A DNA stretch of 35,713 bases from Psilocybe azurescens (GCA_023853785.1 JAJIRX010000701.1:1-35713), one strand, 5' to 3'; positions 25,601 through 35,658 are shown, counted from the stretch's first letter. Numbers and translations are program-made. Notes: generated by a model not told the origin, from the letters alone.

Positions 25601-27365
25601 AGCAATGGCGGTGGTGGCGGGATGGAGGTGGATGCAAACGTAGGTGGTATGGGCATGGACTTGGGGATGAGCGTGGATGGGATGATGGGGCTGAACGGGA
25701 TGAATGATCAGGGCGAGGAGAATCTGGGGATGAACTTTGGAGAGATGATGAATTCCAATGTTGGGAATCATGACCATGATATTGGGAGGATCGATGGAAT
25801 GGGAATGAACATGGGTGTGGGGATGGGTATGGGCGTCGGTATGGGTATGGCAGGCATGGACATGAACATGAACAATATGGGTGGGATGGAAGGGATGGGT
25901 ATGGGCATGGGCATGGGAGGGATGAACATGGATATGGATATGGGCATGGGCGGGATGTCGATGGATGTCAATGGTATGGGTATCAATTCGTTTGGGAGCA
26001 TGGATATGATGGATATGGGGTCCGGTATGGACTTTGCAAATGCGTCCCAGCAGCAGCAGGAAAGCCAAGACCAAGACCAAAACTCGAATCAGCATATGCA
26101 ACCACCGCCTCCACCGCAGCAGCAGCAGCAGCATCACGGATCCCAGAATCGTGGTGCTTCTGGTTCGTTCTCCACGTCGTCGGGTACGGGGTCGGGGTCA
26201 TCTCAGCAGAGCCATCAGCAACAGGGACCACATTCACAGCAGCAGCAGCAGCAGCAGCAACCGCTGGTGCCGGTTACTCCGGCGAGTATCATGAACCTCG
26301 GAAGACTGGGCATCAACAACGCTCCAGGCGGGAGTGGGAGGCTGGGATCTGCATCCGCGTCTGCGTCTGCATCGCTCAATTCTAATAATGCGAGCGGCGG
26401 TGCGGGTGCGGGCTCGGGTACTACAGCTTCGGCTGTGGGTAGGCAAGCGAAAACTACCAAGAAGGATGTTGCTACTTCTAGTGGCAAAAGCGCTTCTGGA
26501 ACTGGTGCTGCGAGCACGTCTTCTCTTGGTGGCGGGACGACGACTACGCGGAGCGGGAGAGTGTCGACGCGGAGGATCGGTATAGGCGGTATGGTCAGCC
26601 CTAGTCTGAAGCCTCTGTTGCCTGGTATGTATGATTATACTCTGTTGTATACGGCATTAATCTCCTTTCTCAGCGGGTTCTATGACACCGAATATGGACC
26701 CAACCCTACCTTCGCCTATGACAGCTTCTGCGCCAAACACGCCACACACGTTGCCCATCTCCACTAACGCGTCTGGTTCTTCTGGCGTTGGATCGTCGTC
26801 TGCAGGCCCACCCATGCAGGTGCGTAAAACCTCGCACAAGGCAGCCGAGCAGAAACGGCGCGACTCGCTCAAAACCACATTCGACGATCTGCGCAAGCTG
26901 CTCCCGCCCATTGCGCTGCCGAGCGACGCGGACACTGGGGACGCGAGCTCGATGCTCACGTCGCCGCTGTTCAACCCTACGACGCCACTGCTGCCTGGTG
27001 CGCTGCCGCCGCGTGGGCCGCCCAAAGCCGGTGGGGAAGGCCCGAATAAAGGGGTGAGCAAGTTGCAGCTGTTGATTTGTGGGAATGAGTATATCAGGTT
27101 GTTGAAAGCGCGGGTGGAGAGGCGGGATGATGAGATTGGTAGGTTGAGAAGGGAGGTTGGGAGGTTGAGGATGGTTGTTGAGGAAGGTGGTGGTGTCAGC
27201 GGTAGTGGTTTGGATGCAGGAGAGGGAGAAGATGCATTGGATCTGGAGAAAGATATTGATGCTGTTGAAAAGAGCGCTATGGGCGCCCATGCCAAAAGCG
27301 GTGGTACCAACGAAGGAGCTGGAGACGACGTGATGGATGAAGGAGATGATGAAGGAGACGATTAA
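22647..27365 (+). CDS. Large bHLH transcription factor with low-complexity N-terminus (four frameshifts)
   Basis: Four exons: 22647-22996, 23076-23187, 23745-26624 and 26674-27365. The protein is about 1345 aa. The N-terminal ~1100 residues are Ser/Gln/Asn/Gly-rich, with Gln tracts, a Gly tract (25429-25451) and a Met-Gly tract (25617-26037), as in transactivation regions. Exon 4 encodes the DNA-binding domain: basic region RKTSHKAAEQKRRDSLK (about residue 1165), with the His-Glu-Arg spacing of class B E-box binders. Helix 1 runs on to FDDLRKLLPP, a loop of about 55 residues follows, and helix 2 starts at SKLQLLICGNEYIRLLKARV. It continues into a leucine-zipper-like coil (EIGRLRREVGRLRM) and an acidic tail. 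Frame continuity needs one extra base at each of four places: about 22714-22722 (C5/A3), 24195-24197 (C3), 24786-24788 (G3) and 24961-24969 (G runs). A frameshifted but otherwise perfect essential-looking regulator argues for assembly errors. It is a nuclear regulator of unknown targets. Confidence 0.9.
23188..23744 (+). other. Unusually long intron 2 of the bHLH gene
   Basis: The intron is 557 nt, bounded by GTGCGC and TTGCAG, whereas nearly all other introns in the window are 47-80 nt. It is pyrimidine-rich on the coding strand. The phase across it (codon split after its first base) restores an uninterrupted reading from LPTPG into ASAEIRP, so the boundaries look right. Confidence 0.7.
25617..26037 (+). 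repeat. Met-Gly-coding imperfect ATGGGN hexamer tract
   Basis: About 420 bases in which ATGGGT/ATGGGC/ATGGAC-type hexamers recur, coding for alternating Met and Gly with Asp/Asn (for example MGVGMGMGVGMGMAG). It lies inside the disordered part of the bHLH protein. It is an expandable coding microsatellite. The opposite strand spells a His/Pro-rich frame that is a shadow. Confidence 0.85.
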
Positions 27366-27873
27366 ATTAACGAACATGATGTTTATGCTTCTCTCTCTTT
27401 TCTTTCTTCTGGGGTTTTTGGATATGTAGAATCTTGATTAGTGGCCTTACTCAAACTGTATACCCTTTGAAACCCACACTAACTGTACTCGCATCCTATT
27501 GCTAATGTATATGTACTGAATAATCTACTCTCAAAATATAACAATGTTGTATGTATTGTCCTACCAAAATTTCATGTCTGACTATGGGTTAGCTTTCCTT
27601 GCCCTTGACAGTATTGATGTACCTATATACATGGAGGAGCCTGAAAAAGATGGGGCTCACATAAATCACACCTGGAATTTGAGGTACATATAATATACAT
27701 TTAAAGTTACAAGTAAAAATAAGTATTGATTATATCCGGACAATGAGAATCAGTCGGAGGAGTTGCTCGACTATTCCAGCAACACCTAAAGATGGTTTCT
27801 ATTGCACGCTGGATGTCGATACATCATGCCTGCCAAAAGTCTAAACACGACAGAGCTTGGTCAAGCAGACAAT
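27366..27873. other. Convergent 3' intergenic region
   Basis: 508 bases separate the stop of the bHLH gene (plus) and the stop of the Zn2Cys6 gene (minus). It is AT-rich with several TATATA-like words and should hold both polyadenylation regions. No gene is seen. Confidence 0.6.
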
Positions 27874-30800
27874 TTATGATTGACTCATGCTGGCGAGATA
27901 GGCGTCCCACTCCTGCGTTGGCGGCCTGTGGGTTGCTCATATAAGCATGTTTTAGGTAGACACAATATAGAATAACAATATACTTGCCATTGGGACCCAT
28001 GAGAATACCCATGCCATAGTCCAAATACACTGTTTTCCGGATTAAACAATGGCACGGTAGTATCACTCGATGTTGTGCCTGAAGTTGGAAACATATTCCC
28101 GTATCCATTTATGCCGCAAATTTCTTCGATGCCCTCTGCGGCATTTCCTGGAAGATAGCCCATCTCTGAAAGTAGTAATTGCAGATCCCGGCCCATCATT
28201 GGTAAAGTATTCCCAGCGTCAAATATTGACGAGTTATTGTTGATAAAAGGTTCAGGCTCTTGTTCAAAGCTCTCTGTCATTCGGATAGGTGGATGGGATA
28301 AATTATCTGTATCATGAGTATCACGTCTGCGTTTATTCTGCGTCGGCTGATATTCAGTCATAGAGCCTGCTTCGTTCAACATGTCACTGCCAGACCAGGC
28401 GGAAGATTAACGGCAATAAGGTGGGTAGGTTTCGGAGAAGACGTTACCATAATCTACCAGCAGTATGCCACCTATATAGTTCTCAGATAATTGTTGAATG
28501 ATAATACAGAAACATGCTAACCTTTTTCGCTTCCTTTCAAAATATTAGCACATCTATGAAGATTTTCGGTATCTTCAGGATTGCCAATGTAACCGAGGGA
28601 GGGCCCGCCCCAAAGACCAAGAATTATCACGACGCCCGCAGTAAATGCTGAAACCTACCAAGCAGCCAACAAATGTTTAATCAAAGTAGCTGGGAAAATG
28701 TGTATGGACGCACCAGTGTACATGGTAAGATGCGAAGACCTCTCGTAAAACCTGCCTCGAGAATACGAGCGCATGATCGAGCAGCGTTTGCACACATAGC
28801 AAGGGAAGAAAACATTAGAGGTGACTTTCTCAACAGGGAGGGACGGTGGATCTGCATTTGTACATAGAAATACATAGAGTGAAGGTTGACGGTTTGATGA
28901 AAGAGATTCGAATCTTGTCTTTCGGGGTCCCATTGTACTGAATGTCTTGTGTCAGTTAAAACTACAATTTACCATGTTGCACACGCACAATAATCAGGAA
29001 GAGAGTTCTTCCATTTGTTCATCGACGAGTCTAGCTCCGCAATCATTTTTCCTCCCATTCATGTCCGACAAAGCGAGGGAGGAACTTCGATTTCTTTTCG
29101 GCGTAAAGTGTCTTTAGCGCATATCCCATAATCTCGCAAATCTTAATGAAGTGGACGAATGCAGTCACCGAGCAAGGCTTTCCGTCTGGTTGTTGGAACG
29201 CTGCCTCAGCGTCCCAATATTCATCGTCGCATTCAATAGGGTACTCCACGTCAATCCTACGAAGATAAGAGTTCAGGGAGAGTGTTGTATGGGGGACACG
29301 AATACGTACGTCTCGTCTGGAAACCCAAGCGGTCGACCAAAGAATGCACTACCAACGCGATCGAGGCAAATAAGTCCCCTAAGTTAATGACTTGTTAGAG
29401 TGATTTACGCATACATCACATGGTGATAAAAATAGCGCCGCACCAAAAGGCACGTTTCTGGAGCTCGTTTTCGGCTGATGGGCTCTGACTTGATCCATGG
29501 CGACGATGGGCTCCTTTCTCCACAGCAAACCTGAGCCCTATGCCTACAAGAATCCAACCTGAATGTGGGATAGCTGTTCCCAGAAGGTATATCGGAGCGA
29601 GCTGTATCAAAATTCGATTGTACGGTCAGAACATAATTATATACGACTACAAATAACGCACTTACGCAGTAATATTGTAGATCGTAAATTGTTGTCGTAT
29701 AAAGCATCATTCTTCTATGTATCGGAACTTGAGAGAAGTACTGCCAACCAGCTGACAGGCCAGAGTCATCGTCCGGAACCGTTACGCGAGGATCCTGCGA
29801 GTATCTGGCTCCAATGGCGCAAACCAAGAGAACGATCATCCCAAAGACGGGTCCCATTTGTGTCGTCCTATCGACAATAGCTCCATAAACGATGGATGAT
29901 GTAAGATGGGAATCAGACTGTTGGTCTTCTCGAAGTAGAGGGCCACTAAGCTTTGAAGAAGATCGTCGTCAGGAAAAACATAACATGTTTCTGACGACGT
30001 TACGAAGGCCATTTCCCACTGCGGGTTTTTCGTTACGTATATCATGAAATACGACGTCTAGAGAACATACTGGTCGAACGTCCCAATAGATATGTCTCCT
30101 ATATTTCCTCGGGTCAGGCCCTGTAAAGGTCTCCCCAGTAATTTGACTCCTTATAGTCGCGACGTGTTTCAGAAACATGAATGCGCTATTTACGATGGTC
30201 AGAAGACCCCATGTGAGGAAAATTGAAATAACATGCCTAGCTTGCCCAAAGTATCGATTGGCTGTGGCACGGGTATTAAGCCTTTTAGATCCTCAGCCAG
30301 GGCGATATGAGAAAGATCTTCAGGCTCTGACTCGTCTGAGCATTCCGAAGGAGTGGAAGTTGTATCGACTCCCGCTGGAAAGGTGGATTGCTGGATGAGG
30401 GGCTTCGAGCTTGTAGGTTGGAAGTGCTCATTGACTTGATACTCATCGAAGGGCGGTACTGTACTGATTAAACGGTCAATGTCAATGTCCTCTCCTGGAT
30501 GCATCTGGAGTAGATCTATATCAATACCAACATCATTGAAACTCATCAGAGGTTCGTTCATTACCTTCAGAATGTAGCCCTCCAGTTTTTAATTCTTGTT
30601 TCCAGACATCTTATGTAGCTAAAAGAGATGTTAGCCCTTGTATCCGCAGAAACCTGTGAGGGAAATTACGCTGAGCCTCCTTGTTGCATTTCTTTCTTCT
30701 GTGTGGACAGATTGGTGTGAGCTTCTCCCACTATACTGGATACATTGGTACATTACCTTGCGATGATTTGGTAAATCATGAGTGCATCTAAGGTTGGCGA

Positions 30801-31102
30801 CTATGCAATTCGTACAAACGTTCCCCGGCATTGCCGCGCTATCACCTGCAGAGAACGTCATTCGATAAGATTAGGTCTTTCCTGACCCAAGTCGATAGCT
30901 TACATTTAGCTGAAGAGATAAAGTGCGACAGAGAAGTTGACGTAGAAATAAGTTAACTGCAGTCAGCTGTTATCGGAACTCGCCTACTCTTCTTCAGTCG
31001 ACATTTGTCGCAAGCCCCTCTTAGACGTCTCCGTTTTTCTTTCTGGACATCTTGAGGAGGTACCACTGTTCCTGACTCAGATGGAATCTTGCGAGAAGGC
31101 AT
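27874..31102 (-). CDS. Zn2Cys6 transcription factor with fungal-specific TF domain (four frameshifts)
   Basis: Fifteen exons on the minus strand: 31102-30988, 30909-30904 (6 nt), 30845-30757, 30698-30670, 30618-30233, 30185-30071, 30018-29666, 29601-29444, 29378-29310, 29256-28989, 28937-28714, 28654-28522, 28471-28448, 28386-27984 and 27912-27874. The product is about 804 aa. The zinc cluster is at residues 31-61: Cys31, 34, 41, 51, 54 and 61 (CDKCRLKK … CTNCIVANLRC), preceded by a basic KRRRLRGA. A short coiled linker (YIRCLETRI) follows. The middle homology region contains FEKTNSLIPILHHPSFME, VLLVCAIGARYSQDPRV, KRAFWGLICLDRVGSAFFG and YPIECDDEYW. The C-terminus is acidic and Asn-rich. Four single-base losses break the frame: A5 at 30586-30590, near 29853-29859, A5 at 29046-29050 and A5 at 28523-28527. 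It is a nuclear activator type; targets are unknown. A relic of the same family sits next to the monooxygenase. Confidence 0.9.
30904..30909 (-). other. 6-nt micro-exon in the zinc-cluster coding sequence
   Basis: Read on the minus strand: ...CTCTTCAG | CTAAAT | GTAAGC.... Joining exon 1 (ending AAGAAGA), CTAAAT and exon 3 (starting GTGATAGC) gives Lys-Lys-Thr-Lys-Cys-Asp. This supplies the third zinc-binding cysteine with exact CxxCx6C spacing. Skipping it leaves codons AGT GAT, with no cysteine there. Flanking introns would be 78 nt and 58 nt. Confidence 0.75.
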
Positions 31103-31968
31103 CTAAAGTAGAGCGTTCAGCAGTATCAGGTGAAGTGCCCTGACGAAGTATAGGGAAGATGGTTGAGGATAGAAAAGTTGTCGTGCGAACAAGTTGATGC
31201 AACACCTATGCATCACACCTGGCATGTATATCACTTTTTATCAAGTAGAAGAATCGAGTAACATAGCACCCAAGCCAATCCCACCGCGTCAGTACCCAAA
31301 ACCCATGATGCCCGTTAACAATCTGGAGATCGCGTGGGGCCCGAGGTTATGGCTATGTTTAAGCTCATACAACACAAGTCGAGCTATAGTCGCGGACAAT
31401 CAAACTGGTGATCTCGGCAGCCAAACAATTTTTCGGGAATCTGATTTCAGATTCTTGATAATGGCATCCAGGTGCTAGATGTTAGCGTCCCATCCTTCAT
31501 CGTTATCTAATTGTTCATCGAGGTCGCCATGGATATGGTTGCCGCCTGGGACATGGCCAACATAGGGCAACTGATCCGCCATCTAGCATTATCTGACAGG
31601 GTCTTGGAACAGCGTTATTTTCCATTTGTCACTACTGTACCATTCCTATGAAGGGATAATATTATGTGACTAGATGTTTGCACAGGCCCCAGTGTTTGCA
31701 AGTTGATACTTTTGTCCTATGGCTCTACAATCGTGGTTTAGTTAATACTGATTTTTTTATATGTCATAAGGACATACTATATACACACTATTCTGAAATT
31801 TTACACTTTTATGTTGGATATGAGAGATACAGTGTAGTGATGATATGATCAAGAAATGATCAAAAACATCAAAATCTGACTCCACCATCTTGATATTGCT
31901 TATTTTTCTCCAGATTATTTTCCTCATCAAAACTAATCATTTAGAATGTATTCCACAAATTTTAGAGG
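31103..31968. other. Upstream region of the Zn2Cys6 gene, AT-rich
   Basis: No supported gene; one 94-codon plus-strand frame at 31194-31478 has no family resemblance. It presumably contains the promoter of the minus-strand regulator. From about 31640 the base composition becomes AT-rich, marking the transition into the repeat block. Confidence 0.45.
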
Positions 31969-32118
31969 TCATATGTATTGAGGAAATATGCAAAATATAT
32001 TGGCATGACAAAACACAGGAATGGTCAACAAAAGTTTAAACTCCAATGCACTGTCATACACCAATTTTGATTGGATATGAGATTTATCTGTAAGCTTAGA
32101 GCATCCATTTTGACTCCC
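31969..32118 (-). pseudogene. Degenerate start of a transposon ORF (left copy)
   Basis: The minus strand encodes SKLTDKSHIQSKLVYDSALE, which matches SKLIDKSHIQSKLVYDNAHE in the ORF at the right edge of the window. The equivalent of that ORF's ATG is ATA GGG here, so the start is lost. The similarity fades after EFKL and the frame stops near 31969. The protein family was not recognised. Confidence 0.55.
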
Positions 32119-32953
32119 TATTGCAATGCAGAGGCTAGGATTATTATTTTGCATTTTTATCTGAAGCACATCCCTCAATATTCAATGTCGAAGCCCATTC
32201 ACAGTCCACTTCAATCTCCGTTCCAACTTTCAATCTCCACTTCAACCATTTGATCAGCTACATTCCCTATCAATGATTCAATTGTCTATCTATTTTGAAC
32301 CTCAAGGCTATACATGGCTTATTCCTGGACATCATTCCTATCTATCCTAGTATGCACAGCACTGCACAGCACCATTGTCATCAGCAGTTGGACATCATTC
32401 CTATCTATCCTAGTATGCACAGCACCATATATCACCATTGTCATCAGCAGTTGGTCATCTACAACTATTTGGTCCTTAACTGGATTCCACATATGCAGGA
32501 AATCTTTGTCTCACTCAGCAGTCTTGGTAATGGATGACTGAGCTGTGCCATGAATAGACTGGTTCTATTCATTGGCATGATACTTATTCACTATTTTGGT
32601 TTCTTTTCTATTGTCTAACACTTTCATATGATTGATCCTTTTTCTTCCTTTTGTCATTTCTGCTTATTGTACTTACTCAGCTTTGCTTCTTTCTTACTCA
32701 TCTCACTTTGCTTTTCATAGTCCTGCTTATACTTCTTACTCATCCTATGTTACTTACTCATCCTTCTATTTTTCAATCCTAAACTCTGTCAGCCTTCAAT
32801 CTATTGTATGTAGTTGGCAGATTGATCTATTAGGTGTTGATCTTCAGAATGATTAGTATAGTTTGGACGCTTTCCTCTTTCAAATATTTTTTATGCTCTC
32901 CAGTATATAAACCATGTATTAGTATTTCTTGGATTACAAGGAAGTTACAAGCC
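32052..32953 (+). repeat. Left arm of a ~0.9 kb inverted repeat pair
   Basis: The sequence from TGTCATACACCAATTTTGAT to GAAGTTACAAGCC reappears inverted at 34812-35658 with high similarity by eye, including a TATATAA at 32904-32910 close to the inner end and long identical runs such as GAATGATTAGTATAGTTTGG. The copies differ by scattered substitutions and small indels, so they are not a recent duplication. Its outer end carries a broken copy of an ORF. It is probably a terminal region of a mobile element family. Confidence 0.85.
32326..32451 (+). repeat. 63-bp tandem duplication inside the left arm
   Basis: Two adjacent units, 32326-32388 and 32389-32451, both begin TGGACATCATTCCTATCTAT and end GTCATCAGCAGT. 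They differ at a handful of positions in the middle. The right arm has only one copy of this segment, so the duplication is specific to the left arm. Confidence 0.85.
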
Positions 32954-33020
32954 TGTTACGGACACTTTATTTCTTTTTGCTTTTGCTTTTTCTTTTCATT
33001 TTATATATAAAACCTTCTTA

Positions 33021-33656
33021 CTCATGGCCAAAAAAGTGACTGGACACCACATTTGGCCACAACTGTATGTTCAATTTTCTTCATTTTGGTAGACACAAGG
33101 ACTATATAGAATGTAGTAAAGTTCCAAAATTTTATAATATTCGGATAAAATCTGACCGAGAAATATGACTATTTCACCTTCTACGGAGGAGGAAATTTGT
33201 AAGAATTTTTTGAGCGCTCATTCTTTGGGAGGATACAGACATATATATTCAAAGGATGGGACAAGTTGTCTCAAGTTCATATCTTCATTTCTCAATGAGA
33301 TATGCAGCTCAAAAGTACAATGTTTTTACTCATAATTGCTATTTTCACACAATATGAAGCAGGCTGCCTGCCTTATATCTCCTCAACAAAAAAGTTATAC
33401 TCATGATTTAAGTTATCCCATACTTAGATTGACCCCCTCTAGCTCTTGTAAAAGTTTTAGGTCTTAAATAAAATTTCTGATGATTCCCCTTGTAAAGAAA
33501 GAGTAATAGCCACATTTCTCAGTTAGATTTCATCCAAATATTAAAAGCCTTTAAGAATATACTATGTTCCATATTATCTTCTCATCCACCAAAAATAAAG
33601 AAAGTTGAACCAGCCGTTGTGGTCAAACATGGTGTCCGGTCACTTTTGACCATGAG
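33021..33656. mobile_element. TA-flanked MITE-like DNA element, 636 bp
   Basis: The two ends are imperfect terminal inverted repeats of about 41-43 bases: left 33021-33063, right 33616-33656. Both start CTCATGG(C/T)CAAAA and share GTGAC(T/C)GGACACCA and CCACAAC. There are about five mismatches and a 2-base length difference in an A run. The element is flanked by TA on both sides (33019-33020 and 33657-33658), the target duplication of Tc1/mariner-type transposons. There is no open frame of transposase length inside, so it must be non-autonomous. Confidence 0.8.
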
Positions 33657-33657
33657 T

Positions 33658-33684
33658 ATCACATGATGGACAACATCATGTGAT
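33658..33684. repeat. Perfect 11-bp palindrome with 5-nt loop
   Basis: ATCACATGATG, GACAA, CATCATGTGAT: the two 11-base halves are exact reverse complements. It starts inside the right TA of the MITE. It may be the sequence the MITE inserted beside, or an LTR-like end. Confidence 0.7.
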
Positions 33685-33984
33685 CATATATTGGCTCATT
33701 CTGTTCTGACTCATATCGTCGATATTGTTATGACTCACCTTTGCTCTGACTCACACTCTGACTCATATTGACAGCACCGCTGCGACTCACTCTATGCTCT
33801 GACTCACACTTGGACTCGCTTTGTACTATAATTGTAGATACTCAAAACACTTAAATAGCCAGTAGACACCACTATTGTTCCTTAGCTAGTTCTTGAGAAT
33901 CTAATCTCCTCTTACTCAATACCGCTTTGAACTTGCTGTTCTTGACTACTTGACTGTTGGCTTTATCCACGCTGAACTACATAG
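33659..33984 (+). repeat. LTR-like regulatory stretch with TGACTCA repeats
   Basis: It contains five TGACTCA words (33707, 33731, 33747, 33759, 33800) within about 100 bases, then a TATA-like TTAAATAG near 33850 and a pyrimidine-rich stretch ending around GAACTACA. This arrangement resembles the U3/R region of fungal copia-type LTRs. No second LTR, primer-binding site or target duplication was found, so the assignment is tentative. Confidence 0.3.
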
Positions 33985-34811
33985 TGTGTGATTTGATATA
34001 TAAATCGAAAACCAAAACACAAACCAGAGAGGAATGGTCTAGACTAGATAAGACGACTCTCTCCCTGTTGAGTTAAAGTGAGGGCTGGCTTTGCCACTAG
34101 GTTGTGTAGATGTATGTGGTCTGAGGAGGGCAGGGACGTATGAAGGAGGAGGAATGGATGAGGGAATATAAAAACGCCCTTGAGTATTTACTGGGAGGAA
34201 GCAACCCGACTTGATTTAGGGTAGAACGGTGTGAACAAAGAGTGATGACTGTGGAGGGCCAAATGACTAGATAAATTGTAGGGATTGATACGGGGCAGGA
34301 GTGAGAATGTAGTCTTGATCCTAGTGCGCTTTAATCGAGTATACAGCATCTGCAAAGCTAGAAGTAAAGCCTGCTGATAGAGTAATGACTTGAGCGGCCT
34401 GGAGTGATAGATGGTGAAGGATTGTGTGATGTTCTTGAACCAAAAATCAAACAGAGCAGTGAAGTGAATGAGGGATGATTAGGGCGATGGATGAAGATGA
34501 CAACAAGACCAAGATTGCAGAATAAAAATATTCTGGAGCAATAGAAGTGATGGGGAGTTGAGGATCTTGAAGTAGAGGGAAGAATGAAGGGTCTGGAGGA
34601 TGGTAGGATCGAAATGAACTGGACAAAAATTCTCTGTGATGAGAGAACAATAGTGGTTGGATAGGCTGGTCTAGCCTCTGATGAACGTCTTGAATAACTG
34701 GAGTGATTGTTGAATTTCGTGCTGAATATTGATAGAGATTGATTGAATGCGTGCTTGGAGTGCTGGACTGAGTACTTGATAACTTGAAATCTTTGCTGTG
34801 AAGAAAGTTGG
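33985..34811. other. Interior between repeat arms, no gene recognised
   Basis: It holds Ser/Pro/His-rich minus-strand frames (34358-34831 and 34447-34836) overlapping in two phases, typical of biased non-coding or gag-like leader sequence. No retroviral protease, polymerase or zinc-knuckle motif was seen. Confidence 0.4.
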
Positions 34812-35658
34812 GGCTTGTAACTTCCTTGCATTCCAAGCGATACTAATACATGGTTTATATACCAGAGAACATAGAAAAATATTTAAAAGAGATCAATCGT
34901 CCAAACTATACTAATCATTCTTTAGAGCGACACCCAGTAGTCCCATCTGTCAACTACATACAATAGATTGAAGGCTGATGGAGTTTAGGAGTGAAAAATA
35001 GAAGGATGAGTAAGTAAGTAACATAGGATGAGTAAGAAGTATAAGCAGGATTATGAAAAGCAAAGTGAGATGAGTAAGAAAGAAAGCGAAGCTGAGTAAG
35101 TACAATAAGCAAGAATGACAAAAGGAAGGAAGGATCAATCATATGAAAGTGTCAGACAATAGAAAGGAGCCAAAATATCGAACAAGTACCATGCTAATGA
35201 ATAGAACCAGTCTATTCATGGCACAGCTCAGTCATCCATTACCAAGACTGCTGAGTGAGACAAAGATTTCCTGCATATGTGGAATCAGTTAAGGACCAAA
35301 TAGTTGTAGATGATCAAATGCTGATGACGATGGTGATATATGATGCTGTGCAGTGCTGTGTGTACTAGGATGGATAGGAATGATGTCCAAGAATAATCTG
35401 CGCATAGCCTTGAGGTTTGAAATAGATAGACGATTGAATCATTGATAGGGAATGTAACTGATCAAAGGGTTGAAGTGGAGATTGAAAGTTGGAATAGAGC
35501 TTGAAGTGGACTGTGAATGGGCTTCGACGTTGAATATTGAGGATGTGCTTTAGATAAAAATGCGAAATAATAACCCTGGCTTCTGCATGCAATGAGTCAA
35601 GACAGACGCTCTAAGCTTATAGATAAATCTCATATCCAATCAAAATTGGTGTATGACA
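34812..35658 (-). repeat. Right arm of the ~0.9 kb inverted repeat pair
   Basis: This is the inverted copy of 32052-32953. In the minus direction it starts with TGTCATACACC at 35658 and ends GAAGTTACAAGCC near 34812, with the equivalent TATA (34855-34861). It has a single copy of the segment that is tandemly duplicated in the left arm. Outside the arm the ORF beginning at 35592 stays open. Confidence 0.85.

Noticed and set aside
24907..25656. Minus-strand 249-codon Pro/Leu-rich frame
   Set aside because: It is antisense to the Ser/Gly-rich coding exon of the bHLH protein and carries no family motif or splice structure of its own.
25565..26137. Minus-strand 190-codon His/Pro-rich frame
   Set aside because: It is the exact complement of the Met-Gly repeat of the bHLH gene; the composition is imposed by the ATGGGN repeat.
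26657..27377. Two minus-strand frames of about 220 codons
   Set aside because: Both are antisense to the bHLH domain exon, whose plus-strand reading has an unambiguous basic region and helices.
34358..34836. Minus-strand frames of 129 and 157 codons as gag-like proteins
   Set aside because: They are low-complexity Ser/His/Pro composition in two overlapping phases with no zinc knuckle or other retroelement motif.
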